The position numbers and the translations under genes were made by a program. A stretch of DNA of 55,283 nt from Carex sylvatica (taxonomy: Eukaryota > Streptophyta > Magnoliopsida > Poales > Cyperaceae), in assembly GCA_964058845.1 (NCBI GenBank), contig CAXKVR010000317.1:1-55283 (forward strand), in the 5' to 3' direction. Each line of letters starts with the position of its first letter. Positions within the stretch are counted from its first letter, which is position 1. This document shows positions 44,724 through 55,283 of the stretch, one piece after another. The notes beneath the pieces are model-generated. The model saw only the letters and a program-made list of their open reading frames with translations, was not told where the DNA came from and ran no database searches.

Positions 44724-45074
44724 TATAATGAAAGGTATCAAGTATCAACTAATGCTATTACAGAAAAGAAAAAAAAGTGTATTAATGGAAAAAGAAATTA
44801 GAGAGAAGACGTGTCGATCACCTAATGGTGGATCAGATCTAAATGATTCGTGCTTTTCTCTGCGCTTCGACACCTCATAGTATGATCTTTAAATGGCAAG
44901 AAATACGAAATCGAATCTACTGTGGATCGATGTCACATCTAGTACGTGGATCGTTCTGAACGAATGAATGACTAAAGTCGTCTCGATACTTTGATTTTTT
45001 TCTTCATTTGGCTCTATTATTGACTTCTGTTTTTTTTCTTAGCTACGTAGGTTAACTGCCTTTTTATTTTTTAT

Positions 45075-45444
45075 GAGAAGTATCCAATTATGCTTTTTTT
45101 TTGTATCACTGAATTACATTTTATATTTTTAAAGTCTAAATAGTCGATTCAAATCGTTCAACATGATATATATATGTTAAAATGTGCTTGCACATCAAAT
45201 TTTATATTTTTTTAATTTTTTTTACTATTTATTAAAATGAATAAAAAATTCAATGATCTGAATATAGCAATTTTATTAAATACTTAATAGATAGTAAAAA
45301 AAATAAAAAAAATAAAAAATTTGATCTGCAAACACATTTTAATATATTCATTATGTTGAACTGTTTGGATCGACTATTTAAACTTTAAAAATCGAGAGTG
45401 TGTAATTTGGTGTCACCAAAAGAAGGATAATTGAATCCCTCCTC
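45075..45444. mobile_element. Palindromic MITE, about 370 bp
   Basis: The arms meet near 45260. The ends (GAGAAGTATCCAATTATG on the left, complement of GAGGGATTCAATTATCC on the right) resemble the ends at 48468-48863, and the internal words match 10188-10534. Flanking T/A-rich DNA makes the 9-bp duplication (ATTTTTTAT-like) uncertain. Confidence 0.6.
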
Positions 45445-45666
45445 ATTTTTTTATTAGAGTTTAGAATCGTGCCGTGTCATGTTTGTGTCGTACATTATAT
45501 TAATATTTGGAGATGTAATAACATTAATTAATATTAGTTTTTCTTCAAAATTTTAAACTAATTATTAGCTTTGATTCTGACCAGACCACTTAGCAGAAGA
45601 TGACTGAACTATCTTCTAAAAACACATCTTTAACATGCAACCGAATAAAAAGTTTTTATATCTATA
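45445..45666. other. Intergenic DNA, no gene seen
   Basis: Includes a CGTGCCGTGTCATG stretch like the CACG-rich dispersed repeat. Nothing else is recognised. Confidence 0.4.
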
Positions 45667-45674
45667 ATATCAAG

Positions 45675-45868
45675 CATGGTTCTAAATAGCAATTATAGTG
45701 TTATAGCTTTTAAAGTCCGAAAAAGCTATAGCGCAACTATAACGTAACTATAACTAGCAATTTAGAATCATTATAAAAGAAAAGCGGTTAATAGCGTTAT
45801 AGTTTTTGAAGTCCGAAAAAGCTATAGCGCAGCTATTCCGTAGCTATAGCTAGCTATTTAGAACCATG
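45675..45868. mobile_element. hAT-like MITE, 194 bp, perfect 8-bp TSD
   Basis: The termini are CATGGTTCTAAATAGC and GCTATTTAGAACCATG. ATATCAAG is duplicated at 45667-45674 and 45869-45876. Inside, a unit with GTTATAGTTTTTGAAGTCCG is present twice in direct orientation, so the element is an internal dimer. Confidence 0.85.
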
Positions 45869-45876
45869 ATATCAAG

Positions 45877-47105
45877 TCTTTATAATGACTACATAATCCA
45901 TGTTCATACTTTGTATACTTACTACATCAAATCTTAAGATTAAACATATAAGGCTTTTATATATATGATTACATCAAGTCTGTATACTTCTAAGTCTATA
46001 TGCTTTCAAGGTCGCTAGGCTTTTAAGGGCTTAATTTTGATTTGAGCCACCATTTTGCAACTACATTTTATGTATAGTTCAACTTATATACTATGTAGAC
46101 TTCTCATTTATTATGGTTTTAGTACCTTTTGGTATTAAGACTCACATATATTGAACATTTTTTTTTAGTAAAAGTTAGAGGTCAAACTACATAACTATTT
46201 AATATTTATAAGAAATTTTTATTTGAATTTCAAACATGTGTGACCTCCCATATGTCATTGTAAGTAATTTTTTGAGTTGTTTGACTAATTTGTAAAATAT
46301 ATATAAATATTGAATTTTACAGTTTTCTTGTTTGAGATGTATGCATATTTAGTTGTCACATTCGAAGGTCAAAGCAAGTCAAAGATACATATCATGACAA
46401 GTTGACATGATAAGTTGTACAAGATCTCCTCGAGCCATAAGGAATGATTTTATACAAATTATCTGATGGATTATTCACGCGAGCCATTTAGAATGTCGGA
46501 TATTGATGAGATGTTAAATAATGAAGATTACGGAAGATCATAGAGAACGAGATCATGAAGATTATGAAAATCACACTTTACCATTTTGTTTTATCATTTT
46601 TAATTTATATCCAAAAGTATGATAAAGTAAATTTGAGGTTGTGATCGCCTGAGTCTAGCCATTGCTGGAAGTCTAATTCAAAATTCAAACAATTGAGCCT
46701 GGTAAATACTAGAAACTAGGCACAAGCAAAATAGGCTAATCTTTTATTTTGTAGATCTTGTGATCTGCATAGAGCCATTGGCAAACCCTTTGAATCCCAT
46801 TATAAATAGTGGGCTATGTCGTCAATCTAAGATAGACAAAGAATACCCTAAAAAAACCTTACACTTTATAATTTTTTTGAGAGATTTAGCCTAGTTCATT
46901 GTTGCTTGTTCCTAAACTTTAATTATCTTTTCAACAATCTCAAATATATATCACCTAAATTGATCAATGTGAGATTAGAGTAAAATTAGTGATTGTCTTA
47001 ACTTAGAGATTGTGTTGCTCACCTACTCCAAGGCGTTGTGCTTGCTTCTGAGCCTTGGTTGCTCACATCTCTACTTGAGCATGTAGTGCTCACCTTAATT
47101 TCTAT
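45877..47105. other. Intergenic DNA, LTR- or promoter-like part
   Basis: No gene is recognised. TATAAATA at 46801-46808, followed by non-coding sequence and then the 290-bp tandem duplication, resembles the promoter and leader part of a long terminal repeat, but no paired repeat, primer-binding site or coding domain was found. Confidence 0.3.
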
Positions 47106-47685
47106 TTCTATGGACTATTAGAGTGTTGTCTTGCCGATCACAACATGTATTTCTTTCTATGTTGGGTAATAAAAAGGTGCACCTAGTTTTGGTTATGTTG
47201 CCTCGGAGACGCAAGTCCTTCACTTGATCGAACTCCGTTATCTATTTACTTCATTGAACTTTATTTATTTAAATTCATAAGTTCTTGATTCCGCTAAAAA
47301 ATTCACGTAGATAGATTTACTTAAACACATCAACGACTTTATTATAACTTGTCTATCCGATGATTATAAGTTATAGAGTTTAATTTTTAAACAATTTCTA
47401 TGGACTATTAGAGTGTTGTCTCGCCGATCACAACATGTATTTCTTTCTATGTTGGGTAATAAAAAGGTGCACCTAGTTTTGGTTATGTTGCCTCAGAGAC
47501 GCAAGTCCTTCACTTGATCGAACTCCGTTATCTATTTACTTCATTGTACTTTATTTATTTAAATTCATAAGTTCTTGATTTCGCTAAAAAATTCACGTAG
47601 ATAGATTTACTTAAACACATCAACGACTTTATTATAACTTGTCTATCCGATGATTACAAGTTATAAAGTTTAATTTTTAAACAAT
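47106..47685 (+). repeat. 290-bp tandem duplication
   Basis: Two head-to-tail units (47106-47395 and 47396-47685), each starting TTCTATGGACTATTAGAG, with only a handful of substitutions between them. No coding capacity is seen. Confidence 0.85.
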
Positions 47686-47695
47686 CCTATATTTA

Positions 47696-47697
47696 CC

Positions 47698-47728
<31 letters not shown>

Positions 47729-47738
47729 AAAAAAAAAA
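47696..47738. repeat. C23-A20 homopolymer pair
   Basis: About 23 C (47696-47718) directly followed by about 20 A (47719-47738). Lengths may be affected by sequencing error. Confidence 0.8.
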
Positions 47739-48458
47739 CTAAGTGTCGTTAGGGACAACACCATACATAAGTTATTATCATTGCCACTAAATCAAAGGCA
47801 TTGTCTTTATATTATAAGTTCTTAATTAATAATAAAAACAATAAATCATATAATATACTTCACAGGTCTATAGATATTATTTGTTTTGAAAGTAATCATA
47901 TAATAAACGTCTCAAGTCTATAGATATTATTTGTTTTAAAAGTAATCAATATATACTTCTATGAGATATTCGGGTTGATGATTCGGACTTTTTAGAAAAG
48001 AATGTCAAGCATGATTAAAGGTAATTCAAGTCTTCAATATAATAATTCACAGATTAGAAGTTTATACAATATCAAATATTAATAGTCTTAGGGATTTTGT
48101 AGTAATTTTTTAATTTTAAAAAGATGACCTTATTTGGCATGTAAATATTTAACTTTTATTATTATTTTTAATTATGACCTTCTTTAAAACAAATAGTAAA
48201 AAATAATAAAATTTAGTTTTCTATAGTTTATTTTATAAATATTGTATTAGAGTACTTTGATTGACTGTTCAAATATTAAAAAGAACGTGATTTGACTTGA
48301 ATATGAGCCGATATATGATAACAACTTTAACTTCATCCTACTTTTATTATATATTCCAAGCATTCAAATTAATTACATAATTTTCTGTTATTGCAATATT
48401 AGGTGAAAAAACGACTTGTAATTTATTTTGAACAAATTTTTTACTTAGTTTTTCGGAC
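47739..48458. other. Intergenic DNA, no gene seen
   Basis: AT-rich, with a short duplicated phrase near 47860-47945 (TCATATAATA...CTATAGATATTATTTGTTTT). Confidence 0.45.
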
Positions 48459-48467
48459 TTTGCGGTA

Positions 48468-48863
48468 GGAGAAGGAATCCACTTACAATATTTGAAAGTT
48501 ACACCAATTCGATTTTGCAATTTTAAAGTTCAAACAGTTGATTCAAACCGCTCAACATAATATCTATATTAAAATATACTTGGATATCAAATTTTATATT
48601 TTTTTTAATTTTTTTTACTATTTATGAAGTATTTTACAAAATTAATATTTTTTCAGTGGTCCAGAATTGTCTAAAAACAGCAGTTTTGTAAAATACTTAA
48701 TAAATAGTAAAAATATTCAAAAAAATATAAAATTTAATTTCAAGCACATTTTAATATAGAGATCATGTTTAACAGTTTGAATCAACTATTTGAACTTTAA
48801 AAATTACAAAATCAAATTGATGTAAGATGTTGTAACTTTCAAATGTTGCAAGTGCATCCCTCC
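48468..48863. mobile_element. Palindromic MITE, about 396 bp
   Basis: Two inverted arms meet near 48665. The left end is GGAGAAGGAATCC and the right end is the complement of GGAGGGATGCACTTGC. Imperfect flanks TTTGCGGTA (48459-48467) and TTTGCAGCA (48865-48873) suggest a diverged 9-bp duplication. Related to 45075-45444 and 10188-10534. Confidence 0.6.
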
Positions 48864-48873
48864 TTTTGCAGCA

Positions 48874-49228
48874 GTAGTAAATAATTAAAAGTTTCTAAGT
48901 GTCATTTCATGAATATAAATATAAAATTTAACTTAATATATACACATAAGCCAAAGTGGAGGAACATTTGAACTGGGTGTGATATTTTTAAAAGTGTGTT
49001 GTGGCAAGTTCGATTAGCTACGTACTACAATATTTGTAGACAAATAGAAACATAGTCATTTAACCTTATCTACATAGTCATTATTGCAATTGTATTCATT
49101 TTTTTAATCTCAATTATATTGCTTCATCTAAATATATATTAATATTTTGGAAGTAAGTGGCCGACATAAGGATAAGGAGCCACCATTAATAATTTGTATT
49201 ACAAATAGAAACATAGTTTTGTCCCAAC

Positions 49229-49265
<37 letters not shown>

Positions 49266-49585
49266 ACAACAATATCTAAAGAAAATAGTAGTATTAATAT
49301 ATCTAATCCAGAGCATCTATCATACATTAAATAACAATAGTACTATTAATATATCTAATAGGACATTTACTTCCTCTTCAAATAGTTTTTCATGGAGAGC
49401 CTTCAAGTAAGCCTTTGAATCTATTCATATAGGTACGTTTGGATAAAGACTTGAGTTAATTAGAATATTGAGCTAGTGAGCTGACTCAATTTTTAGTTTA
49501 GTAAAATAGTATGTTAATTCACAAAAGATAAATAAAGAAGAGACCATTTTTTGCTAACTCAAACACATCCAAACGTAAAATAGTA
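48874..49585. other. Intergenic DNA with poly-C tract
   Basis: No gene is seen; contains 34 consecutive C at 49230-49263. An open frame across it is an artefact of the homopolymer. Confidence 0.5.
49230..49263. repeat. Poly-C tract, 34 bp
   Basis: Uninterrupted C homopolymer in otherwise AT-rich DNA. Confidence 0.85.
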
Positions 49586-49914
49586 GTTAGGAACGAGCAG
49601 ATTCAGAATTTTCGACAGGAGGGAGCAAAAAAATATCGAATCGGATTTAAACTCATTAACTAATTGGGTACTCAATAAAAAAAAAAAAACAATGCGTTGA
49701 CTTATATTTTTCAATGTTCTGACTGTAATTTCTGATTCTTTAACTTATAATTATCAATCATAATTCAAGAAATTTATTTTGATTTTAACACTAAATTTAA
49801 TCCCAATTATAAATCAAACATTCAGATGGGCAAAAAAAAATTCGGAGAGGGAGAGGTAAAGTCGATCCGAACCGATAGTTTATCACTAAAACTCAAAATC
49901 CATATATAGCGGCT

Positions 49915-49950
<36 letters not shown>

Positions 49951-49990
49951 CCCCCGCCCCCTCCAGATTCATGTAGGTCCGCTCCTGATT
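49586..49990 (-). repeat. Poly-C-containing dispersed repeat, copy 2
   Basis: Inverted relative of 33340-33690, extending further: on the minus strand it begins GGAGCGGACCTACATGAATC and ends near GAATCTGCTCG. Contains 34 C at 49916-49949. The gain of long C runs in both copies suggests a family-specific G-rich segment prone to expansion. Confidence 0.65.
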
Positions 49991-51418
49991 TAGAATAGTC
50001 ATTAACCCGAATTAGCACTATTCTTTACCTCATCCAACCGCCCATAATCTGCATCATGCTATTTTGAGAATTAAAGTATACTAGTTAAGACACTGCTCTA
50101 TGGGAATAGTTACAAAACTTTAACACTCATCTCATATCAGAAAAAATAAAAAATAAATAACTTTGCTCTAAATACTAACATGCTCTTCTTCTTCTTTTAC
50201 TTTAATTAGCTATCTAAGCATTTTAAGTTATTGTTTCATACCACGGAGATAGTTATTTCTGATGCAATAGTTATTCCCGACGGAATATTAACGTCAGTAC
50301 GTACCCACGCTGTTAAACAATTATATTCACGATGTTAAAACATATTTCAGTAGTATATTCTAATTAATGGAGAAATTGGAATATATAACTCAGAAAAACA
50401 TATTAGGCGAATTTTTTGAAATTTTTTTTATAAAATTCTACATAGTCACAGCAACTGTCGTTCCATTAGTTTATAAGTGAAAAAGGACTATATGTAATAA
50501 TTTGTTTATAAAATCACTTTTCGAAAATAATAAAACTATACTTTGGTCTTCATATATTACATAATATCTTTTTTTCAGATAGGAATTTCTCCAATTAAAA
50601 CTCAATTTGTTACTAAAATAAGCATTGATATTTGTGTTAACTACAAGAATATGTGAATAACCACGAAAGTAAAAAAAATGATTATTATTGAGAATAAACT
50701 AACATAAATTATTATTTTAGAAGAAACAAATATCTGCAAAGAAAATTTCAATTGCGCAAAACAATGACTACTATTGAGAAAAGTATATATATGAGAAGAA
50801 AATTTCTCTACATGCAACAATAATTACACCGACAATATTCTTTTTTTTTTAGAATGCTGATAATTATTCCTGCACTCTCATTCCCCTATTTATCTCCCCT
50901 ATTAACTTTCATAACTACCATGAAAATCATAAATACTCCAGCACTGGCTTTTTTCTAAAGTATTAATACTTACGTACATAAGTATTTATTCCTAAGAACG
51001 AAAATAATAAGATAAATAATTTTTACAAAAATAATTATCTTTCTAAATAAATCTCAAACCACATGGGGACCATGCATGTTTTTAGATATGAGTTTTTTTT
51101 TTATCTCATTTTTATCTCATCCACATTTTTAACAATCTATGTGGAATTTTGCGAATCTAAAATCACGAACGTCTTTTACGTAATTTTATCTTTCAAATGA
51201 GATCCATGACACACTTTCAGGCACGTCGTTACACGTGTATTTATACTTATACTTGCAAATATTTTTTAAATATGACAGTGACTGACATATGAAAGTATTA
51301 ATATAAAGTATTACAAGTATTTATACTCATACACTAGAGTATTTATACCTATGTAAAAAATACTTGAATAAGCACCATGTATACGTTTATCATAATGAAT
51401 TTTTTTTTGTATGGATAA
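49991..51418. other. Intergenic DNA, no gene seen
   Basis: AT-rich, with no coding stretch or bounded repeat recognised. Confidence 0.5.
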
Positions 51419-51600
51419 ATAATTAGTATGGACCATAGTACAACCTCTAATTTTAAAAGTGAACCCTCTAATTCTAGAAGTATTTAAATAATTAGTGGGG
51501 ACCATAGTACAACCTCTAAATAATTATCACCTTCCTTATTTAACTTGAACCCTTTAATTTTAGAAATATTTAAATGATTAGTGGGGACCATAATATAACC
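51419..51600 (+). repeat. Short degenerate tandem repeat
   Basis: Three copies of AATTAGT(A/G)(T/G)GGACCATA followed by (G/A)TA(C/T)AACC, near 51420, 51490 and 51576, with TTTTA(A/G)AA(G/A)T spacers. Confidence 0.7.
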
Positions 51601-51648
51601 TTCCTAAATTGTAGTTGTGGGGGATGGAGGGGGGTAGGAGGAATTCGT

Positions 51649-51851
51649 ATCGTCTGCATTAACGCAAAAAGAAATCTTTCGAGTTAATACATCTATCCCG
51701 TTCGATCAGCTTTAAGATTCGTACAAATTAAATCCGCACTAATATTGAAGACCCCCTATAGTTTAGGCGGGGGCCGGATGGGCTCCGTTTACAATCGGAT
51801 GGCCTATATCTATTAACTCAAAAGATTCTCTTTTGCGTTAATGCAGACGAT
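51649..51851. mobile_element. Foldback MITE, 203 bp
   Basis: The ends ATCGTCTGCATTAACGC and GCGTTAATGCAGACGAT pair for about 40 bp with few mismatches. The interior holds CGGATGGGC-type words. No target duplication was found, so the superfamily is unknown. Confidence 0.65.
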
Positions 51852-52539
51852 GTGGACTCGAGATGGGAGTGTGGAGATGAATATATTTTTTTTTTTAACA
51901 CAAAAATTGCATGTGGGCACCTAGAAATTATTGATCATAGACCTCTACATCCACTATTTAATTTGATTTGCCAATGTGAAAAATATGGATTACATATTTA
52001 ATTAGATTATTAATTATTAAATCAGACAATAGCTATGGTGCCTATCAACTTCCTACTATGCTTCTTCTTTTTTATATAATACTGCAAAGAATAAGAACAG
52101 AACTACAAGCAATCTTAATAGAACAATATATAGAAACAATATGTCGCTTTCGAAAACAAAAGTTCCTGGAATTTAACAAATAACCGTAAGCCATCTGTTT
52201 AACACCAACCGTTGTAAATTTATTTATACAAAAACACCAAGCAAAAACCGCCACGTGCTCTTGCCCATTTGAAAAAAAATATTATATTTTTTTGGTTAAA
52301 TTTAAAAATTAAAATTTTCCAAAACTTGAAGTGAAATAAAGCGGAAGGGTAACGAGATAATTTATATCTTTATCCTTTAACTAAACATTGTCTTAGAAAA
52401 TTTGGATTTGCCAAAGTTCGAGGTGGATTACACAGATGAAAGCTCATAAAAAATAAAACTATTTTTTTTAATTATTTCAAAAAAAATGGAAAACCTATCA
52501 AATATACATTAGAAACCTATGTAATAAGTATCATTGATA
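51852..52539. other. Intergenic DNA, no gene seen
   Basis: AT-rich, with no recognisable feature. Confidence 0.45.
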
Positions 52540-52547
52540 TGATCAAA

Positions 52548-52840
52548 TAGGGGTGCAAACGGATCGGATACGGATAAGGATACGAATACGGATCGAATAT
52601 TAAACGAATACGGATACGGATATCCGCTTTTTGCAACAATGAATTATATAAATATTTTCATAATATATATTAAACTATATTATATATATCTACTATTCGG
52701 ATACGGATAATTAAAATTTAAAATCATATCTGTATTCGTATTTGTATCCGTATCTGCATGGATATTCAGATATCGGATATTCATATCTAATTTTTGAATA
52801 CAGATACGGTCAAATAATATCCGACCCGTTTGCACCCCTA
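52548..52840. mobile_element. hAT MITE, 293 bp, 8-bp TSD
   Basis: The termini are TAGGGGTGCAAACGG and CCGTTTGCACCCCTA. Flanks TGATCAAA (52540-52547) and TGATCTAA (52841-52848) match at 7 of 8. Internal GGATACGGATA repeats pair with TATCCGTATC. Confidence 0.85.
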
Positions 52841-52848
52841 TGATCTAA

Positions 52849-53657
52849 TTACTTGAATTACTATTCATCCATACATATTCATATCAACGTCGGCCTCTTA
52901 TCATTAAAATCAAGCAAAAAAGTAAGGTGCAATCTAATAATATGGTTGAAATTAATCTAAGATTATTTAAGAATGGAGATGATTCATCCCAAAACCGCCA
53001 CTAATTTGTTTTGTACAGGACTACAGGACTATCCCACGAGACTACTGAGCAAAGGGACAAACACCAACCGTTCTTTTCAAAAAGAACAAACCGACTTGGC
53101 ATTATGGGCCATGCAACAGATTGTTTTAACTGGGACGGATACAATCAATGTACCCACTTTGCTCCTTATTAGGGGTTGCTAATGTATGGTTTGGTTATCT
53201 GAAATCTGATGTCGTATATATATAAAACAAGGCGGTTAGCAGCAGTTGGAATTGGGCCATTGGCAGCTTCAATTCATGTGGATATAAATTATGCACGGGT
53301 GGATTCTGACTATCCATCTAAACTGATGAACTGCATCAGGTCACTTTGGTTTTCCATTTTTTTTTTTTTTTTATATAATATAATACAAACGACAAGAACC
53401 CAGGAATTATAAGGACATGAAATAGACCTTTTACCAGTAACTGCTACTATGTTGGAATTTTCTGTGAAAACAGAAACACCAACTATATAACTTACAAGAA
53501 GCAGGGAATTAGTTTTACCTTGGACTGTCAAACAAGAGTACAACAAGAGTAAGATGAAGTAACGACAAATCACATTTTCAAACTGATTAAATAACTCCAC
53601 GCTTACTCTACCTGTATTATTATAGACATTAATTTAAACCTAACTTAAGCTACCAAA
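52849..53657. other. Intergenic DNA, no gene seen
   Basis: Short open frames exist on both strands but none shows a domain. Confidence 0.4.
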
Positions 53658-53670
53658 GCTACCAAACGAG

Positions 53671-53811
53671 CCTTTAGCTAGTGGGAAAGACACATAATCT
53701 CTATGTAATAGATCATGAGTTCGAAATCCAGATGAGAGAAATCATTTATTGTAATAACAAGAGTATTAAATAGTTAAGTGACTTGACCTCCAAATTTACT
53801 CAAAAAAAAAA
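53671..53811 (+). mobile_element. tRNA-derived SINE, family member 2
   Basis: About 141 bp, same family as 2079-2222: a degenerate A-box (TAGCTAGTGGG), a B-box (GTTCGAAATCC), shared TTGTAATAACAA and GTGACTTGA(C/T)CTCCAA words, and an A tail. The 13-bp flanks GCTACCAAACGAG (53658-53670) and GCCACCAAACGAG (53812-53824) are a clear target duplication with one mismatch. Confidence 0.85.
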
Positions 53812-53824
53812 GCCACCAAACGAG

Positions 53825-55149
53825 AGAAAAAACAATTTAATCCTTCTTAAATTTAAGTAGCAACCAAACATCACCAAACAAAAAAAAAAAAAAAGGATTT
53901 ACAACATGCATTTTCAAAGTACATAACCACCATAGATCAATTAAACACTCCAAATTGAATATTAACAAGATTAAAAAATAAATATGCCAAATTCACTATT
54001 ATGTAGTAAATACACATAGTGAGTGTGTTCTGAGATTTCTCCAAATACTAAGCAACGCTTTTCTGACAACAATTAATCATCATATAAAGAAAATACCAAG
54101 CTCCATTAATCAACATTGCATGTGCAAACTCTTGTGCAAGTAGAAATAAGTAACAGCTGCTAAAACTAGCCTAATCCGACAAGCTCAGGTACCATTCACA
54201 CATTGAATCACTTTTCAAGCAAACCAGATCGAGTAAAAAGCATGATAAACTCCAAATCTAAGATGAAATATCTTGTCCCCTGGAATCTCACTGTCAATTT
54301 ATCTTTACCTCGAACTACATAACACTGCATCTATCTCTATCTACAACCGGCCCATTACCAACCGACACGCACACCTAGCCAGCATCTGTTTCACTCTACA
54401 CCTCTTTTCTATAAGGAAAGACACAGGCCCAAGAATATTCCCTACTTTCAACTTTGTAAAATGAAGTCAACTCATTGTGCATTTGTAATAGTCAACTCAT
54501 GATCATCAGATAAAATGATGATCCCAGGACCACAACAAGACAAACAAAAAAGGGTACAATCAGGGATTCCTCTCACTATGAATTAGCCTTTTGACCATTT
54601 GGGGTTTGTTTTTCTATACATGGGTCCATCAAAATTTCCAACCAAATCATGAACTCAATGGATGAAAAATTTATCATTATGTAAACAACAAGAATTTCAA
54701 GGGGTGTGTACTGGTACAAAGTCCTTGTTCTCATGAAACTCAATCTTAAATAGTAGTGGCTAAGAAACATTACATTAATAAAGCATTAAGCAAACAACCA
54801 CATAAATCATAGGAACCCTCACAAATAAAAAACAAAAAAAGCAAACAAAAGGTGCAAGTACATCTGTATTGCCACCTCATATCATTTGTCTACTGAAACT
54901 TTATTGGAAGATTAGGACAAAATTAAACATATCTTCACAACCCAACAAAGAACTTACATAATGATATCACCGATGACATAAGGAACTGTGAGGTACAGGA
55001 CTGCTTCACAGCGTACCATCCAGAGATCCAACATGGATGCCCTAAACCTAATAAAACAATGTACTCCTTGGTTACCTAATATCTCATCCAATTTAGTAGC
55101 TACGCTGGTCCCTAACATCCTCAATGTAATCCCAATATGTACTTTTGTT
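53825..55149. other. Intergenic DNA, no gene seen
   Basis: Less AT-biased than most intergenic parts, but no domain, splice-supported exon or RNA gene is recognised. It could include untranslated or intron sequence of a gene beyond the window. Confidence 0.35.
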
Positions 55150-55283
55150 GAAATATGTATTAAAGAGTAGAACTAGGGTGTTCTTAAGTGCACCAAGCGT
55201 CTTGGTGAACTCAAGTCTAAAACTCATCGAATCGGCTTTAAATGACGAATCCGAACCGTTAAAACCCGTCTACCTTACGAGTG
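55150..55283. mobile_element. Partial foldback MITE at window edge
   Basis: From about 55168 the sequence (GTGTTCTTAAGTGCACC, then GAATCGGCTTTAAATGACG) aligns with 700-795 of the MITE at 677-1083 (GAATCGGCTTCAAACGACA). The second arm lies outside the window. Confidence 0.55.

Noticed and set aside
49128..49410. Poly-Gly or poly-Pro containing frames
   Set aside because: Created by the poly-C homopolymer.
1..55283. Canonical tRNA, rRNA and CRISPR features
   Set aside because: No cloverleaf beyond SINE-type A/B boxes, no rRNA words and no spaced identical repeats were seen.

Overview
The window is nuclear DNA from a flowering plant. The evidence is AT-rich intergenic sequence, GT-AG introns inside recognisable plant exons, dense nested transposable elements (MULE, hAT, SINE, MITE) and one plant-type BAHD acyltransferase gene. 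I cannot assign a lineage below angiosperm from sequence alone. All lengths and coordinates were counted by hand.

Layout. 1-9.7 kb: intergenic DNA with a foldback MITE (677-1083), a tRNA-derived SINE (2079-2222), an hAT MITE with a perfect 8-bp target duplication (2994-3557) and a decayed PPR pseudogene (about 7440-8790). 9.76-11.14 kb: a nested AT-rich foldback element. 11.55-12.01 kb: another hAT MITE. 12,051-24,279: a 12.2-kb composite Mutator-like element (MULE), the main object of the window. 24.8-26.25 kb (minus): an intact single-exon BAHD acyltransferase with a TATA box, the only convincing intact host gene. 26.3-39 kb: intergenic DNA with MITEs, a tandem duplication, a segmental duplication and tandem SINE units. 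39.3-43.4 kb: remains of an hAT element with a broken BED-type transposase. 43.5-44.65 kb: a MULE-type MITE carrying two nested insertions. 45-55.28 kb: further MITEs, poly-C tracts, a 290-bp tandem duplication and a second copy of the SINE family.

The MULE. It has 131-bp terminal inverted repeats (12051-12181 and 24149-24279) and a TATATATAT flank on both sides. It encodes a three-exon MURA-type transposase on the minus strand (about 707 aa: DNA-binding domain, DDE core, SWIM zinc finger, AT-hook, CCHC knuckle). Convergent to it is a two-exon GRF zinc-finger/membrane-segment gene. The element also carries captured exons of host genes: a CDC27/APC3 TPR exon, two NHX Na+/H+ antiporter exons and a PPR piece. 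Its left 4,732 bp, running from the exact terminal base into transposase exon 3, recurs as a near-identical inverted copy (18232-22963) placed between the transposase and its right terminus. A 107-bp direct duplication (18124-18230 and 22964-23070) flanks the inserted copy. Removing insert and duplication leaves a normal MULE of about 7.39 kb. A transcript entering from the right end would read the inverted copy, the 1.45-kb spacer and the left arm, and could fold into a hairpin with a stem of about 4.7 kb. This is the architecture of maize Mu killer, so the locus is a candidate natural silencer of its own MULE family and possibly of the host genes whose exons it carries.
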